From contig CP141140.1 in assembly GCA_035235625.1 (NCBI GenBank), forward strand, positions 4,015,330-4,079,329: a DNA stretch of 64,000 nucleotides, read 5' to 3'. How positions within the stretch are numbered: position 1 is the first letter of the stretch; each line of letters begins with the position of its first letter. This DNA comes from Saururus chinensis (lineage: Eukaryota > Streptophyta > Magnoliopsida > Piperales > Saururaceae). Under the pieces are notes generated by a model. The model saw only the letters and a program-made list of their open reading frames with translations. It did not search any database and was not told where the DNA came from. Made by a program: the position numbers and the translations under genes. Positions 25,263-46,782 of the stretch are shown here, in pieces.

Positions 25263-25563
25263 TTAGGTTTATGATTGTGTCATGAGCTATCTAAGCCCAC
25301 TCCGAAAGCAAAACAGGTTACATGCAAACACATAAGTAGAAGTTGGGATTTCTCCGAACACATCTCCATCTATTATGGCCACTGAGCACAGTAGAAAAAA
25401 TCATGTTAATTCCAGTTTATTATGTCTCAGATGACAGTCCTACTTGGACACTTAAACTCATCGAGTCTTTACATAATTTTGGTTAAAAGTGTGGCATCTT
25501 CCAATTATAAAAAATATTAAATATTTCGGTTGGAAAGCTATCAGATGGTTATATTGTTATATG

Positions 25564-26720
25564 TAGGGTTATTAACAAGCCAAGTTGGCTCATCGAGCAG
25601 GCCAGTTCAGCTCAGCTTAAATTGGGCTTAGCTCAAACTTGATTCAAACTTTAATAGGCTCAAGCTGAGTTTGAGCATACCCTTGCTTGACTCAGCTTAG
25701 CTCGAATAAAACTCAAACTCAAACCTAAATATATTTTTGAAATTATATATATAATATAAATAATACATATATTTACATATTTTATATAAATAATTATTAA
25801 TATAAATATATATATTTATGATATACTCCTTCCGTCTTAGATTAATAGCTCTATTTGATTAGTTCATTTTAAAAAATTAAATATAGTTATTAATCTAGAA
25901 TAGATGGAATATATAAAATACATATAATTACATATGTGTATCAATATTATGTATTATATATGATATATGAGACCCTTTTATATGAGTCAAGGTTCACTTA
26001 CGACTACATGAGCCCCAATGTCGTATGCCCTTAGATTTTGATCCAACACACATAATTTAGAAGACAATTTGGTTTATGTCTCATTCAACCATTGGATCTT
26101 AATCTGATAGCCTATGATGCCTTAATTCAAGTTAACATTATTGAGCCCAAACTTATATAATTTTTTTCATGATATATATATTATCGTTAAATTATAATTG
26201 ATATATAATTTTTATATATAATATAGATTTTAAAAAAATAAAAATACTAAAGACACAAACAATAATATATTCCTTGTGTCCCAAATTAATAGCTCCATTT
26301 GGGTTTTCAAGATAATCTAAAATTAGTTTAATTGAAAAAATAAATAAAGATATAAAAATATGATAATATATGAAGGAAGGTTAACATGATATTAAACTAA
26401 TATACCTAAAAACTCTTCTAAAATAAGCATGATACTAAGGGGATAAACTTTAATTTACAAAAAAATGATTAGAAAATTTTTTCAAAAGTTGAAGCATGAC
26501 ACGTGAATCATCCTCAACTTACTAAATGTTTATCTTTTTACATTTACTTAGAAATTTTTTAGATACATGATGAGATTAAAGAATAGCTTTTTTATAAGTA
26601 AGTAAAGAAAAATATATATGAAGAATTAGATGGTAATATTGCCTAAGTGAATTTTTTATTTTCTATATCATTTTTAGTGATTATAAATATAGAAAAAGAT
26701 GAAAATAATAATGTTATTTG

Positions 26721-26754
<34 letters not shown>

Positions 26755-26943
26755 CAAGCCTAGCCCTATGTTTCACCTATTGCAATTCAAATTTAAGTTT
26801 GAGCCAAGCTTTGAATTTCCAATTCGAGCCAAGCTCGGGCTGAAATTTTCTAACTTGTTCAAGCTTCAAGCCGAGCTTAAGCTGTTTAAATTCAAATTGA
26901 ATAAGCCAAATAATCAGTCCAGCTCATCTTGTTAACACCCTTA
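25564..26943. mobile_element. hAT-type non-autonomous element, 1.4 kb
   Basis: The terminal inverted repeats are TAGGGTTATTAACAAG and, on the complement of the right end, TAAGGGTGTTAACAAG. Both ends carry many AGCTC/GAGCC words, the subterminal repeats typical of this group. Flanks GTTATATG (25556-25563) and ATTATATA (26944-26951) match at six of eight positions, which fits an aged 8-bp hAT duplication. The interior is AT-rich, codes for nothing, and contains a small Stowaway MITE and an AT microsatellite (about 26722-26750). Confidence 0.7.
25826..25909. mobile_element. Short Stowaway MITE nested in the hAT element
   Basis: Starts CTCCTTCCGTCTTAGATTAA after a TA and ends with the complementary words TTAATCTAGAATAGATGG. 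It is about 85 bases long and can fold end to end. It is related to the copy at 6519-6718 but much shorter. Confidence 0.7.
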
Positions 26944-27079
26944 ATTATATACAAATGAAATGTTGAAGATTAGAATTATGATCCTTAAAGAAGCATTGCT
27001 GACTCACAAGTGCACATGTTCTTTTAGAGGGCTGTTTGGCTTCAGATCTCCAGTGTTTCCTCCTGCCTCTTGGCTGACG

Positions 27080-27490
27080 CTACTGCCCATCTCTAAGGGT
27101 TAAGAGTTGCTAAATGCCTTGAGTGCAATCCATCTGTTAGGAACTTGAGGGTGGTCACTCACGATGCATTATGAATATCATATCTAAAAAGTTGTCCAAT
27201 GTACCATGGAACACGGCAATGATTGTTGTTGTTTTTATCAAGGCTAGAGTTGCCGTTTAATTACTTCAAGACTTCAAGTTGTATCTGAGTTGCAGCAAGT
27301 GTCCATAGAACATGTCTTCAGAAAATCGAAGCAGCAGATGTCCTGCTCATTTGGCCTATGATTGGGGCTCTTGCCTGTGGGACAACTTCCCCCTTGCTCA
27401 ATTGAAAGAAGTCTTGTTTCAGGGCGTTGTTGGAGTCGGAGTTAGACGTTCTGTATCTTACTTTCATCTTCTTTCCTGTTAACCATGTTG
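27080..27490 (+). pseudogene. LINE-type RNase H domain relic
   Basis: In three frames, pieces resemble the RNase H-like tail of plant LINEs: SNVPWNTAMIV, SELQQVSIEHVF and AHLAYDWGSCLWDNFPLAQL. The last corresponds to the ADxLA...WxxxP ending that I know from that family. Frame changes and stops break it up, and no reverse transcriptase remains nearby. It is a decayed 5'-truncated LINE tail or a related RNase H relic, not an active gene. Confidence 0.5.
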
Positions 27491-27618
27491 TTCTTATGCT
27501 TTGCTTAGAGGCCTTTTATTCAGCAAAAGAAAGAAAATAAAAGACATGGGCCCTTCAGGAAGACGATTATTCCTTCGACATCATGTCATGCTCAAATGCC
27601 CCCATTTAAGCGCCAAAC

Positions 27619-27858
27619 ATGAAAAAGAAAGTACCTTTTTTCTACATTTTCCTAGTAATATATTTCATCATCCTTATTGAAGCAAGAGGGCGACATCATT
27701 GCAAAGAATGTCAGCTGGAGCCGGGCACGCGGGCCTTAAAAAGTTTGATTTTTAATTCAAGCTCAAGTAAAGGTCGCCAATTGTTAAACGCCTGGTGGGA
27801 AATCCTAAAGCAATGCCTCTTCTTCTGCAAGTCATTCTATCGACCAGCTCTTGATTAG
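27619..27858 (+). CDS. Candidate small secreted peptide (unproven)
   Basis: A 79-codon frame opening with MKKKVPFFYIFLVIYFIILI, a basic start plus a strongly hydrophobic stretch like a signal peptide. The mature part would be HHCKECQLEPG...FCKSFYRPALD, basic and with four cysteines. I recognise no family. There is no clear promoter, and the frame could be chance in AT-rich DNA, which favours hydrophobic codons. It lies about 1.2 kb upstream of the NPH3 gene on the same strand. Confidence 0.2.
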   Translation: MKKKVPFFYIFLVIYFIILIEARGRHHCKECQLEPGTRALKSLIFNSSSSKGRQLLNAWWEILKQCLFFCKSFYRPALD

Positions 27859-29092
27859 AATTCAACTCAAGAAAAAGACATATTTTACCTCTTTATAATA
27901 GTAGTCCTTCTTTGGTGACAGTTTAGAAGACAGACAAGGAACATGTAGGTTGAATAGCATTCGAGATAAACGAAGTTCACAAGAAATTATAGCGATTTAC
28001 TTCCTCTCTCAACTGATAATGATTCAAACCCTATTCCGCATGTGAATTTGTTCCCAATTGATATCCTGTCCTGTACATTTCTTATCATTTCTATGGTGGC
28101 AATTTACATTTGGAATCATGAGACGGCGACCTGGTCCACACTGTAGCAACCCACCCACCAACATGAAAAAAGAAGACAGTTGTGTGAACGAAAAATAAGA
28201 GAGAAAAGTATCAACTCTTTACGAGGGCTCACAGAGATTCCATCAGTGGAAACCTGTATTTGGGTTGCCCTGTATCCACCGACAATCAAATGGGATGAAC
28301 GACATAATGGAAGAGACCGAACCTGCGAAGAAAGAATTGGGTTTTCATCACTGCTGATCAGTGTGATCCATGGCAGAACAATAAGCAGGCCATTAAGGCC
28401 AACATAGCAAGTCAAGCATCTTCCAGTTGAACATACAAAAACAAAGTGAACCAGATAGGAAAAGATTTGTTAACATACAATTCTAAAAAAAAAGACAATT
28501 CTAAGACACAGATGAGCAATTTAGTCATCTGATAATTGATATCACCCAAACCGTCCAAATTGATACTGTGAAATACATAATTACTGGCCGTAAAATAAGC
28601 ACAATTTTCAGCATAATCAGATCCACCAACTGGTGGTCCCAACAAAACCAAAGATTGGGCGTCCAGGTTTTTTAAGTGTCACAAATCTGTAGGCCTTATC
28701 ATGAGATCCACCCCAATGCATCGCTTCTAGAGTAGCAATACATACAACAGTTTGGTGTCAACTTAGCTAACAACTTTACAAACTAGCACACACATGAGAC
28801 CACGTAATAAAATTGATAGACTGGGCAGGCTTTCGCAGGTCATGATTGCAATCCCCAAAAGCACTGCAAGCCTCAGGAATCCAGGCACCCAAAATCGAAT
28901 TAAAAGACGCCCACTTTCACCGAAAAGCAGTTCAGTGAGTGGCATTTCCTGACTTAGATTACCATATTTTGTCATTATTCTATGCAAAAGCACTCCCTAA
29001 ACCGTCCCTTTAATCCTTGTCCCTTCAGCAACGAAGTCCGGGTTGCACACTGCTTCCTCTGGTTTCTCTTCTATTGACCGGACAAGCAGAAA
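27859..29092. other. Upstream region of the BTB-NPH3 gene
   Basis: Likely promoter and leader of the gene that starts at 29093. Minus-strand frames at 28116-28415 and 28763-28993 have hydrophobic translations but no family likeness, and no clear splice context ties them together. No obvious TATA box was seen close to 29093, so the promoter position is open. Confidence 0.4.
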
Positions 29093-38116
<9,024 letters not shown>

Positions 38117-38849
38117 CAGGCAGTGCGCAGCGTGGATATGTGTGTATAGAGTGTGACTGTATGAAACCGCAGCTAATCGTTTGGAAACCAAGTCTTGTTT
38201 TCGTGAATCTTCCTGCGTTGTCAGTCAGTCGGCATAGAAAGTTGGGTCTGACCAGAAATAAGTTCTGAAGGAGATGGCACGAAAAGCCGAGTCAATCATT
38301 TTCCATCCCAGGAAAATGAAAAATACAATCTTCAATCATAAATTTATAAATTAGAAAGGTACAAATGAATGTGGTCGTGCATTCGCTGCACTTGTCCGCA
38401 ATTTATGATCAAAGGAGAAGACAGAGTTACTACAGCTGCCCAGCATCTCTCAGTTAAATGGAACTTGTTACAAACACCCAAAAAAAACATATAGCATGAA
38501 ATGACGGCAAAACAAATAATTTACAATTGATGCATGAACTACCAGAGACATAAAAGTGGAGGTCATCTCCTTTCAGATACCAAAGCCTTGCTACAAAGCC
38601 AAAATACCAAAAGTTCTTAAAATGTATCCAAACCAAAAGTCCAAGAGTTCGTAAAATGTATCCAACTGTAACTTTTGTAGATCAAGCCAAAATACTCCAC
38701 GGATCCACACTGAAGAACAAATTTAGTACTGCAAACTGCAACAATCTGACTTGGCGCATATATAACGAAACCACTTGACAACCACTCGTACATATTCAGC
38801 GAGGGACAATTGTCCTCTGTTCCCGCAGGTAATCTTAAATATGACACAC
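38117..38849. other. Gap between two convergent genes
   Basis: The NPH3 gene stops at 38116 on the plus strand and the VAR3-like gene stops at 38850 on the minus strand. The 733 bases between should hold both 3' untranslated ends. A short local duplication lies at about 38613-38665, with the word AAAATGTATCCAA present twice. Confidence 0.6.
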
Positions 38850-41800
38850 TCATCGTTCTATTATTCGGCGGCGTGGTCTGTGGTCGCCAGAATTTCTTTC
38901 CCTCTCCCTTCTGCCACTAACCACAGTAAAATTTTCACGTTGTCCATGCCCAAATCTATCCCTTCTGCTGAGCCTATCAAAACTCTGAAAATCTCCTGTT
39001 CTTTCATTTGCTCTCCGCCCCCAATCCCTTTTCTCTCTATATGCACCCTCATTCCTGCGTGATCCTAAAGCATCTCTGTTGCGATTATGTCTATTACCAT
39101 AAGAGTTCATTGGCTCCTCCCTAATACAATTTTGCCTGAAGTGCCGATTCCCAGCAGAGGCAGAGCTGCTATTACCTCCAAGCCTAGACTGACCTTTCCT
39201 CACATCTGTTCTATTTCCACGAGATCGTATATCATCTTTACTTTCAGAGTCTGAACCAAAGCAAACCTCATCTTCAGAGTAAGGAAATTCTTCTCTATGA
39301 TTTCTGGCAGGACTCTGTCTGCGTCCTTTATCCCATCTGTGCGCGAAACCTTGTCCCATATCATCATCACCATCAGAACTCATGCCCATTTCGTCGTCAG
39401 AACCAACAGAAAGACCCATGTGTTGACCATTTCCTGTTACTGATTTATGCCTAATACTTGCAGTAAGACTAGATTTCCAGTTGGAATTCTCTGGAAGTTC
39501 TCCCTCAGAATCAAGATCTACATCACTACCTCTTGAGTTTGAAATGGGCATCTTTGCTTGCATAAAACGAGAAGAGACATTTCGATGATAGAAATCATCA
39601 GACTCAGAGCAAGTAGACTCGGGCTTTGATTGGTTAGTATTAGACGTCTCCAACTCATAACTGTTTATGTCATCATCATCCTCGTCATCAAAGTCATCAA
39701 ATCCTGTCCTAGTTGCAACTGAAAGGGAAGGCCACCTTTTATGAGGCTGTGAATGTCGATCTCCTTCCTCTCTACCTTGTGGTCGTCTGGCCATAAAGGA
39801 ATCTTCATCATTAAGTCCTCGTATTTTCCCATCTCCATAAGTTTGATTGTCAATAGAATGTACCCCATCTGCTTTTGGTGGATCAGCAAATTCAAAAGCA
39901 GCAACGTCTGCACCATCAGATTCATTATCATCAAAGTCAAAATTCCAGGCATCAGAAATGTCTGCATTTCGAGCCGATCTCTGTAATCTCGTTCCAGGGC
40001 CACTCTGCTTTTCCTGGACTTGGTTTTCCATATATTCATCTGGTGGGCGCTTGTGCTCGCAATGGAAGCAAACCATGTTCCGCCTATAATTCAAGAAATT
40101 GCATCTGCAAGCCATAAAAATTGGAAAGCTATTACAATACAAGCGAATACAAAATAGCCATCATAATCACTTGGACCACAGCAATGGAACATATGGAACT
40201 TTTAAACTTATGGCAAAATGGCAATAGACACATACTCGGGACATTCCCATTCCCCTGGGAGTAGCTGCCTCTTTGGTCGTTTGGCATCACACTGCAAGCA
40301 CACAGTGTTCTTTGCAAAGTTCATAAAGTCACACCTGTGATCAATATCTGCCAGTCAATATAATACGAGCCATGCAAATGGCAAACAAAATTAAAGAAAA
40401 TTATCAAATAGCAAACCACATTCAAGTAATACATGACTGGCATGCGACCCTAACTTTACACGTAATGGTGTCATTATTATGTATTAATGGAGATAGTCTG
40501 TGAATCAATAACTATTTTTATTTCATGGCAATTTCTGTCTAATCTATACAAATAAATTGGGAATCAATTTGTAAATCTACCGTCACATTTTGGAGATATC
40601 AAGTCCATTCTACATGAAAGATGTAACTAGAACTTCGCTGACTAAATTTTGCAAGGCATATCTTCCAATTAATGGATTACTAATCTACAAGACCTTGAGT
40701 TCAGAACAAAACAACAGTGGGACAAGAAATACTTTTGATAAAAACAAATGGAACCTTAGAAATTATGTTCAAGTAAATAAAAGCAAAGGGATAAAAAAAG
40801 TACTTTGGACACAGCCAATCTCCCTTTTTCATTTCAATGTCATCACGTCCAACTCGTTTCTTCTGCGGCGGAGGTGGTTGCTTAATTTTTGGAGGAGGCT
40901 TCTTTATTATGGGTGGAGGGAGATTTGGATCTATTGGAACTGAGCTAAGCTTAACAGTCTCATATAACAGCTTGCGAACTACAGTTCTAACAGATTTCAA
41001 ATTTATCATGGACTTATTTTCAACAGATCCATTTATTGGATCAAATCCAAAAGTTAGTAAAATGCGAATAACATCCACTGTCCGTGCTTCATCTTCCTTA
41101 CGAGTGAGCAAGTACGCTCTGCTACAGGAGTTTCTTAGGCTACATGAACTACAAACCTGAAAGGAAATAACAAGAAATATAAGTCAAATACATATTTCTA
41201 CTGCCTGGCATAAAAAGATCATATACCCAGACACTTATGTTGGAACAGAATTACAGATTTAACTAATAAATGAAAGAATTACTTCCCACCATCTCCATCT
41301 TATATAGGAAAATAGAACTGAACCATGCAACAAAAAAGATCTACAAAACAAATTTCAAGCAATTTTTTACGCTACAAAGAATGCAAATAATTGAAAATTT
41401 TGGAGTACTGGTAATCATTTTAAACCAGACAGTGCACTGTATAATTCAAGCATATTAAGATTGGTGACCTCTTTATTTTATTTTTTTTATAACTATCTTC
41501 TCATTGATTATTTTTGGCATAAGTTTCATCCTTTTCTTAAATGTCCTTCTGTGAACTGAACACATTACTTTATAAAAGCTAAAGGCCAATCGTGGCAACA
41601 ATTCTCTTCCTGTTTGTTCATTCTTCTTATCCTTTGATCACCATAAAAGAACACAAAATAAAGAAAATAACCGTTGAGATTTATAGTGAGGCAGATTTCA
41701 ATTTTTCTACAGACCAAAAAAGGTTCCAACCACCCACCCAGCCTCTGTTAAGCTGGTTGGATCTCTCCCTGTTGAATTGTCCACAGAGATTTCTAGGTCA

Positions 41801-43343
41801 AATCCTCGTGGCGTAGTGTGTGAAGGGTGTTTGGATTCTTACCTATAAAAAAAAGAAGATTCCAACCACCAATCAAGCCCAGTGGATGTGTTTATCATAA
41901 CAAATTGAGTATTAGAGTTTGGGCCATAACAAAGCCGACAGTTTTTACTTCAATCTGAATTTTGTAGTGTTTATAACAAGGTGGAGATTCCAAAGGAAAG
42001 TTTCCTATAAAAGAATTTTATTTGAAAACAAAAGGAGTAGACACTAAAGTGATATCAAAGCCGATAAGAGGCTTACTATGGGACTTGGCATCATGCGAAT
42101 AGTTATAACAATCTTAGAAGTTTTAGGAAAAGCAATTCTGTGTATAGTACATAAAACAATAGCAATCCATTGTGATGGAGAAATGTCAACAATGCGTAGA
42201 CTAATAGTCCCAATAAATAAGAGAAAATTATAAAAAGATTAAATAGATGGCAACTAATATAGATCAACATAAATAATCTGGATTAGAGTGCAACATACAT
42301 CTCCTTCATCGAGATGGACATATTTTCTCAACACCTTTGCTGAAAAAACCACCTTCGAATCTGCACAGGGGCATCCGTGGCCCACTAGAATTTGAATGTC
42401 CTTCCTCGACAATGACCTGAAGAAGAAACTCAGATCACAAGCAAAACAATGTGGCACCCCCAAAAACTCATAAAAAAGATATTCACCTATTTAAAACAAG
42501 TAATTATTTATATATCATCAAACGTAGGATTGATCAAAGACGACATCTAGGTAACAAAAATGTCCAACTGTGTATCAGTCAGTGATGAGAACCTACAATG
42601 CAATCAGATTATCCCGCAGCCATCATCATTTTACCATTTTCAACTAGCAAACGAATTTAAGATTTTTTACCAGAGTACGATGAATTTGTATCCATGAACA
42701 TAGATGACTTCAAAAAAGCAACAGACCTTAAAATGTCGAACCGGTCGCGGCCAAAATTAACACAAGCTGTGCGGACAGTAGTAAAATCCCTCGTAAAATC
42801 GATCCCTTCTTCCACAAATCCCGGGACTTCCTCGCCGCCCAAGTAGTGGATTGCCGGGTCCTCGTCTCTCCTTCGATGATCAAAGTAATTCTGCCTCACT
42901 AGCTGTTCCATGAACTCAATCCACTCTGGCCAGGGGTGGACGACTTCGATTTCCTTGGTTGTCAACAAATTCTCTTTTTTCTCTGTGGCTTCTGAGATCG
43001 GATTCGTCGCTAGAGAAGCGCCAGACCTCGAAGGCTTGGCTTCGCTCTTCTGCTTCTTCTCCCTCCACGCCCGAATTCGCTGCAAGGTCTCGTCTTTCTC
43101 GTTCTTCTCCCTCTCGAGAGCGTCTATCTGGTCGAAGACGAAGTTCATTCGAGCAGAAAGGCTCGTTTTGAAATCTAGGTGTTTGGGATTTTCAACTTGG
43201 TGTTGGGAGGGTAAAGAGGAGCTGCAGCGGCATGGAACGGAGAAGGGGATGAACTCAAGAGCTAAAGGAAGCCGGCGAGAAGAAGACCTGCTGCCAAATA
43301 AAGAAGAGCGCCAAAGGAGGAAAGAGAGAGGTGAGAAAGCCAT
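38850..43343 (-). CDS. VAR3: VAR3-like chloroplast RanBP2-type zinc-finger protein
   Basis: Five exons: 43343-42727, 42416-42299, 41156-40804, 40334-40236 and 40104-38850. They total 2442 nt, giving 813 aa, in consistent phase. The N-terminus is Ser/Arg/Leu-rich, like a chloroplast transit peptide. A conserved block (HPWPEWIEFMEQLVRQNYFD to FGRDRFDILRSLSRKDIQ) precedes a cysteine-rich stretch and a Pro/Lys linker. Two RanBP2-type fingers, W-x-C-x2-C-x10-C-x2-C, have cysteines at 361/364/375/378 and 394/397/408/411. The long C-terminal half is acidic, then Arg/Gly-rich (RREKRDWGRR...RPRRRIIER). Arabidopsis VAR3 is a chloroplast protein needed for chloroplast and palisade development and for carotenoid metabolism, and is of similar size. 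A shorter plastid RanBP2-finger relative is possible. The gene converges on the NPH3 gene. Confidence 0.9.
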
Positions 43344-43861
43344 GAATAAGATTCAAATGGCTTTCTCCTCCCCCTGTCCGCGTTCAGATTTTCAGAGGCA
43401 CAAAACCTCTGCAAAACCACTTCGTCATTCTCGGGGGGGAAGACAACGGCTTACCGCTCCTGGCTCAGAGGAGAAGTAAAATGACGCGCCATAAGTAGAG
43501 TAACTTGGCGTTGCTAGTTGTGTTGTCGGCGGTCGCAGTGCACTCCGTGTCCGACTGTCCGATTTGAGTTTCGCTTATTTTCGCAAACGGACAACTATTA
43601 AACAGTTTCCTGTTGTTTTAGCTTGTTGTGGAGGATAGTAATATTTTCGTAAAGTTATCGTGAGCCTCGACTTATATTGTATATACGTTTATAAATGGAA
43701 TTTTAAAAAATATATCTATAAAAATTTATACAAGTATTTTAATTAGATTTCATAAATAGGCTCTATACAAAGTTTATATGAGCTTATTAATTTAGGCCAA
43801 TCAAAACTCATGTGTAAGTCTTTTAATCTAAAAATATCATTTTCCTTTTTGTAGATGATAA
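43344..43861. other. Promoter region of the VAR3-like gene
   Basis: About 150 GC-richer bases adjoin the start codon, then AT-rich DNA. No distinct TATA box was found on the minus strand. Nothing else is recognised. Confidence 0.4.
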
Positions 43862-45315
43862 TTAGGGCCGTAAGAAACATGGGCAGGCCCGAAGCCCAGC
43901 CCGAATTTTTGTATATTTAGGCTTTTAGAATTTAGTGAATAAATTAGGTCGGGCTTAAAATTTTAAGATTTATAAAATTTTGGGCCAAGCTCGAGCCTGG
44001 GCCAAAAATTCCTAAAAGCCTGGCCCGTTCCAGCTCATTAATTTTTTTAGCTATTGTCATTTTAATCGTGTGGTCTTCAAGAGCTATGGTTTGGTATTGA
44101 CATAAGATAAAAGTGTCCATTTAGGTTTTCAACATTCACCTCATCGTCTCCTGACTCTCATCACCTGTTTCCTGGAGCCCTAACCATTCACCGCCGCTCT
44201 ACATTTGTCTCCTCACTATCATCGCATGTTTCCTGCAACCCTAACCATTCACCGCCACTTTGCATTCTCCTGCTTCTTCCACCACTTTCTATTTCGTTGA
44301 TTGCTCTTCATTTCGGCTACTTTGGACCTCTGGCTCTCTTTGTGGGACTGACGAAAGGGAAGACCTCCACTTTCTATTTCACCTGCTCTCCAATTTCCAT
44401 TTCGGCTGCTCTGGACCTTTGGTTCTCTTTGTGGGACCGACGGAAGAGCTCCGCTTCGGTTGCTCTTGTTTTCTTATCAAAATTGTCGCTTTTAGTTCAA
44501 TCATCTCATTTGTTTTGTTATTTAATTCGTTCCATCATCTAGTTTGTTATGTTATTGAATTTGTTCTCTCTGCCTCTGTTAGTTCTGTTAATTACTCTAT
44601 TGATTTTTGTATTTGTTTATTATCTAATTTATTTTGTTAATTAGTTATATCACGTAATTTGTTCTGTACTGAATTTGTTCTCTTTGCCTATTTTAGTTCG
44701 CATATATTGTTATGTTAGTTTCTCTATTGATTCTTGTATTTGTTTTGTTATCTAATTTAGTTCGTATATTTGTTCTATTAATTTCTCTATTGGTTTTTGT
44801 ATTTGTTTTGTTATTTAATTCATTCTATCACCTAATTTATTTTATACTGAATTTGTTCTCTTTGCCTCTGTTAGTTAATGTATTTAATTTGACTCTGTTA
44901 GTTCCTGTATTTGTTTGTTATCTAATTTGTTATGTTAAGTAGTTCTATCACGTAATTTGTTTTATACTGAATTTGTTCTCTTTGCTTATGTTAGTTCGCA
45001 TATTTGTTCTATTCTATTATTGAGGGTGTGGTGCTAGTAAAAATTATTGCACTATCAATAATGATATAATATTTTGTAGGTATATATAATTGTATATTAA
45101 TAAGAATTATAGCTTAAGATATGGATTTATCATATGTAAAAAAAAATTATATCACATCTATTTCGGCCCGAAAGCTCGTAGCTCGGCCCAAGCCCATTTA
45201 AATTTTGGGCCGGGCTGAAATTTTAAACTTAGATATGGGCTTTAGGCCAAGTCTTGAAAAAAAAAAAATTTGGGCTAAGCCTAGGCTTGCTCCAGCCCGT
45301 CAAGGCCCGGCCCGT
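43862..45315. mobile_element. hAT-like repeat block with internal duplications
   Basis: Opens with TAGGGCCGTAAGAAACATGG followed by GCAGGCCCGAAGCCC, and closes with many GGCCC words (CAAGGCCCGGCCCGTTTG). These mirror-image GGGCC-rich ends recall hAT subterminal repeats. A matching 8-bp target duplication was not found, so the exact ends are uncertain. The interior has two local duplications (about 44128-44270 and 44310-44470) and a TTTGTTATCTAATTTGTT-type degenerate array (about 44490-45020). Confidence 0.5.
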
Positions 45316-46782
45316 TTGCTTCAAACTAGTGCTTTAAAAACTTAACTCAACATAAGACATTAACGCTCTAAAACGACTATATGCTTAATTTGAGTTCAAA
45401 TCAATAACAGGTTGCTTAATCAACTTAATATTTTTAAGCAACATAATCTTTCCCGATCATGTCATCATGGTCAGCATTTGAAAGAAGCGACACCTGTTAG
45501 ATTCTAACTAAGAAGTGTGCATTGTAATCGGGGAAATTATTACAACATATTGAAGGTGACAAATCAAAATAACTTTCGCACTCGGAGTTTTTAATCCATA
45601 CCGGACAAATATTGTCTGGTATCATTTCGTGTACAAATTGACACTTTTTGTTGTTGTTGCTACTAAGGTGGTTGGTTGATCTTGAGATATGCTCAAGTGG
45701 CATTCCAGAAACTATTTAAGCATGTGCAGATTGCATAACAGAATCCACCACTTAATGACGGTGCCCAAAACACACCTGGACCGAGGTCCCCCGAAAATAA
45801 CCTGGCTGTCGGTCAAGCTGGTTAAACAAGCAAACCTTGGTTGGCCCAAATAATAGAAATCCGATCCACTCGTGTCTAGCAACTTTTGATTTCGTTCTCA
45901 AGTCAAGCTGCCAAAAACATCACGGGCCCGCGTCTATTATCTTACTCCGAATTGATATTCTTGTTGCAAAAAAGACAGTTAATAAGGAGGCTATTTTTGT
46001 TCAACAGCACCAGCACCAGCTCCATCCATTCTTTATTTCTTACAGGGCGAAAAAAATCTTCTTGCTCTCAGCTGGTATACATAGTTTTATACCCTAAATA
46101 CCAAATTATGATGCTTGACAAAACAATAATAAATTTTCATAAATAAATCATATATGCACATTAGCGCAGGAAAACCAAAAGGCTGATACAGACAGAAAAC
46201 ATTTACCGGCAACTACAAATAACAGCAGATACAGAGTTACTAGATTTTTAACAAGGTTGAATCAATATTCCGATGAATGCTGTCACCCACTCAAATTCCA
46301 AAACAGATTAAGAACCTCGGTTGCCTTGGGCTTCCGCTAATACCTTCTATAGTTCGTTTCAGCGGTAACCATCCTCATTTTCTTGGCATTTAAGGCACAG
46401 ATATCTACATCATTTTGCGCTCATATCCATGCCTGTTCCAAATGTATGAGATACATTGTCAGGCAAATCATAATTATTGAATTGAGATGCCATTTTCTAA
46501 AGTTAATGTATGTTACACTAAACAATGATGTTGTATCAATCAGTAAGATGGATGACAATGAGACTGATGCTCGTATCCTGAATCCTGATTGATAGAGATA
46601 AAACATATTCCAGTTTCCTTTTTCCTTCCACAAGCATCCTCTGCTCCTTATCGGCCCCTCAAGCGTATAGAGCTGGAAGAGCACCCTCTATCATTCTAAC
46701 ATCTAATACTTGTAGATCAAAAATAATATCAACCAAACTTGCTTACCATCAATAACAAATCACAGTTGGAACTGACAACGTC
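45316..46782. other. Intergenic DNA downstream of ObgC
   Basis: No gene is supported. The part nearest 46783 should contain the 3' untranslated end of the ObgC gene, which runs on the minus strand. The remainder is AT-rich and without recognised repeats. Confidence 0.4.

Noticed and set aside
15955-25270. GGTTT as target duplication of the Ty3 element
   Set aside because: The right copy is three bases away from the LTR edge, so it cannot be claimed as a true duplication.
28116-28993. Minus-strand hydrophobic frames upstream of the NPH3 gene
   Set aside because: They could be transmembrane exons by composition, but no splice pattern or family supports them and they lie in the promoter region.
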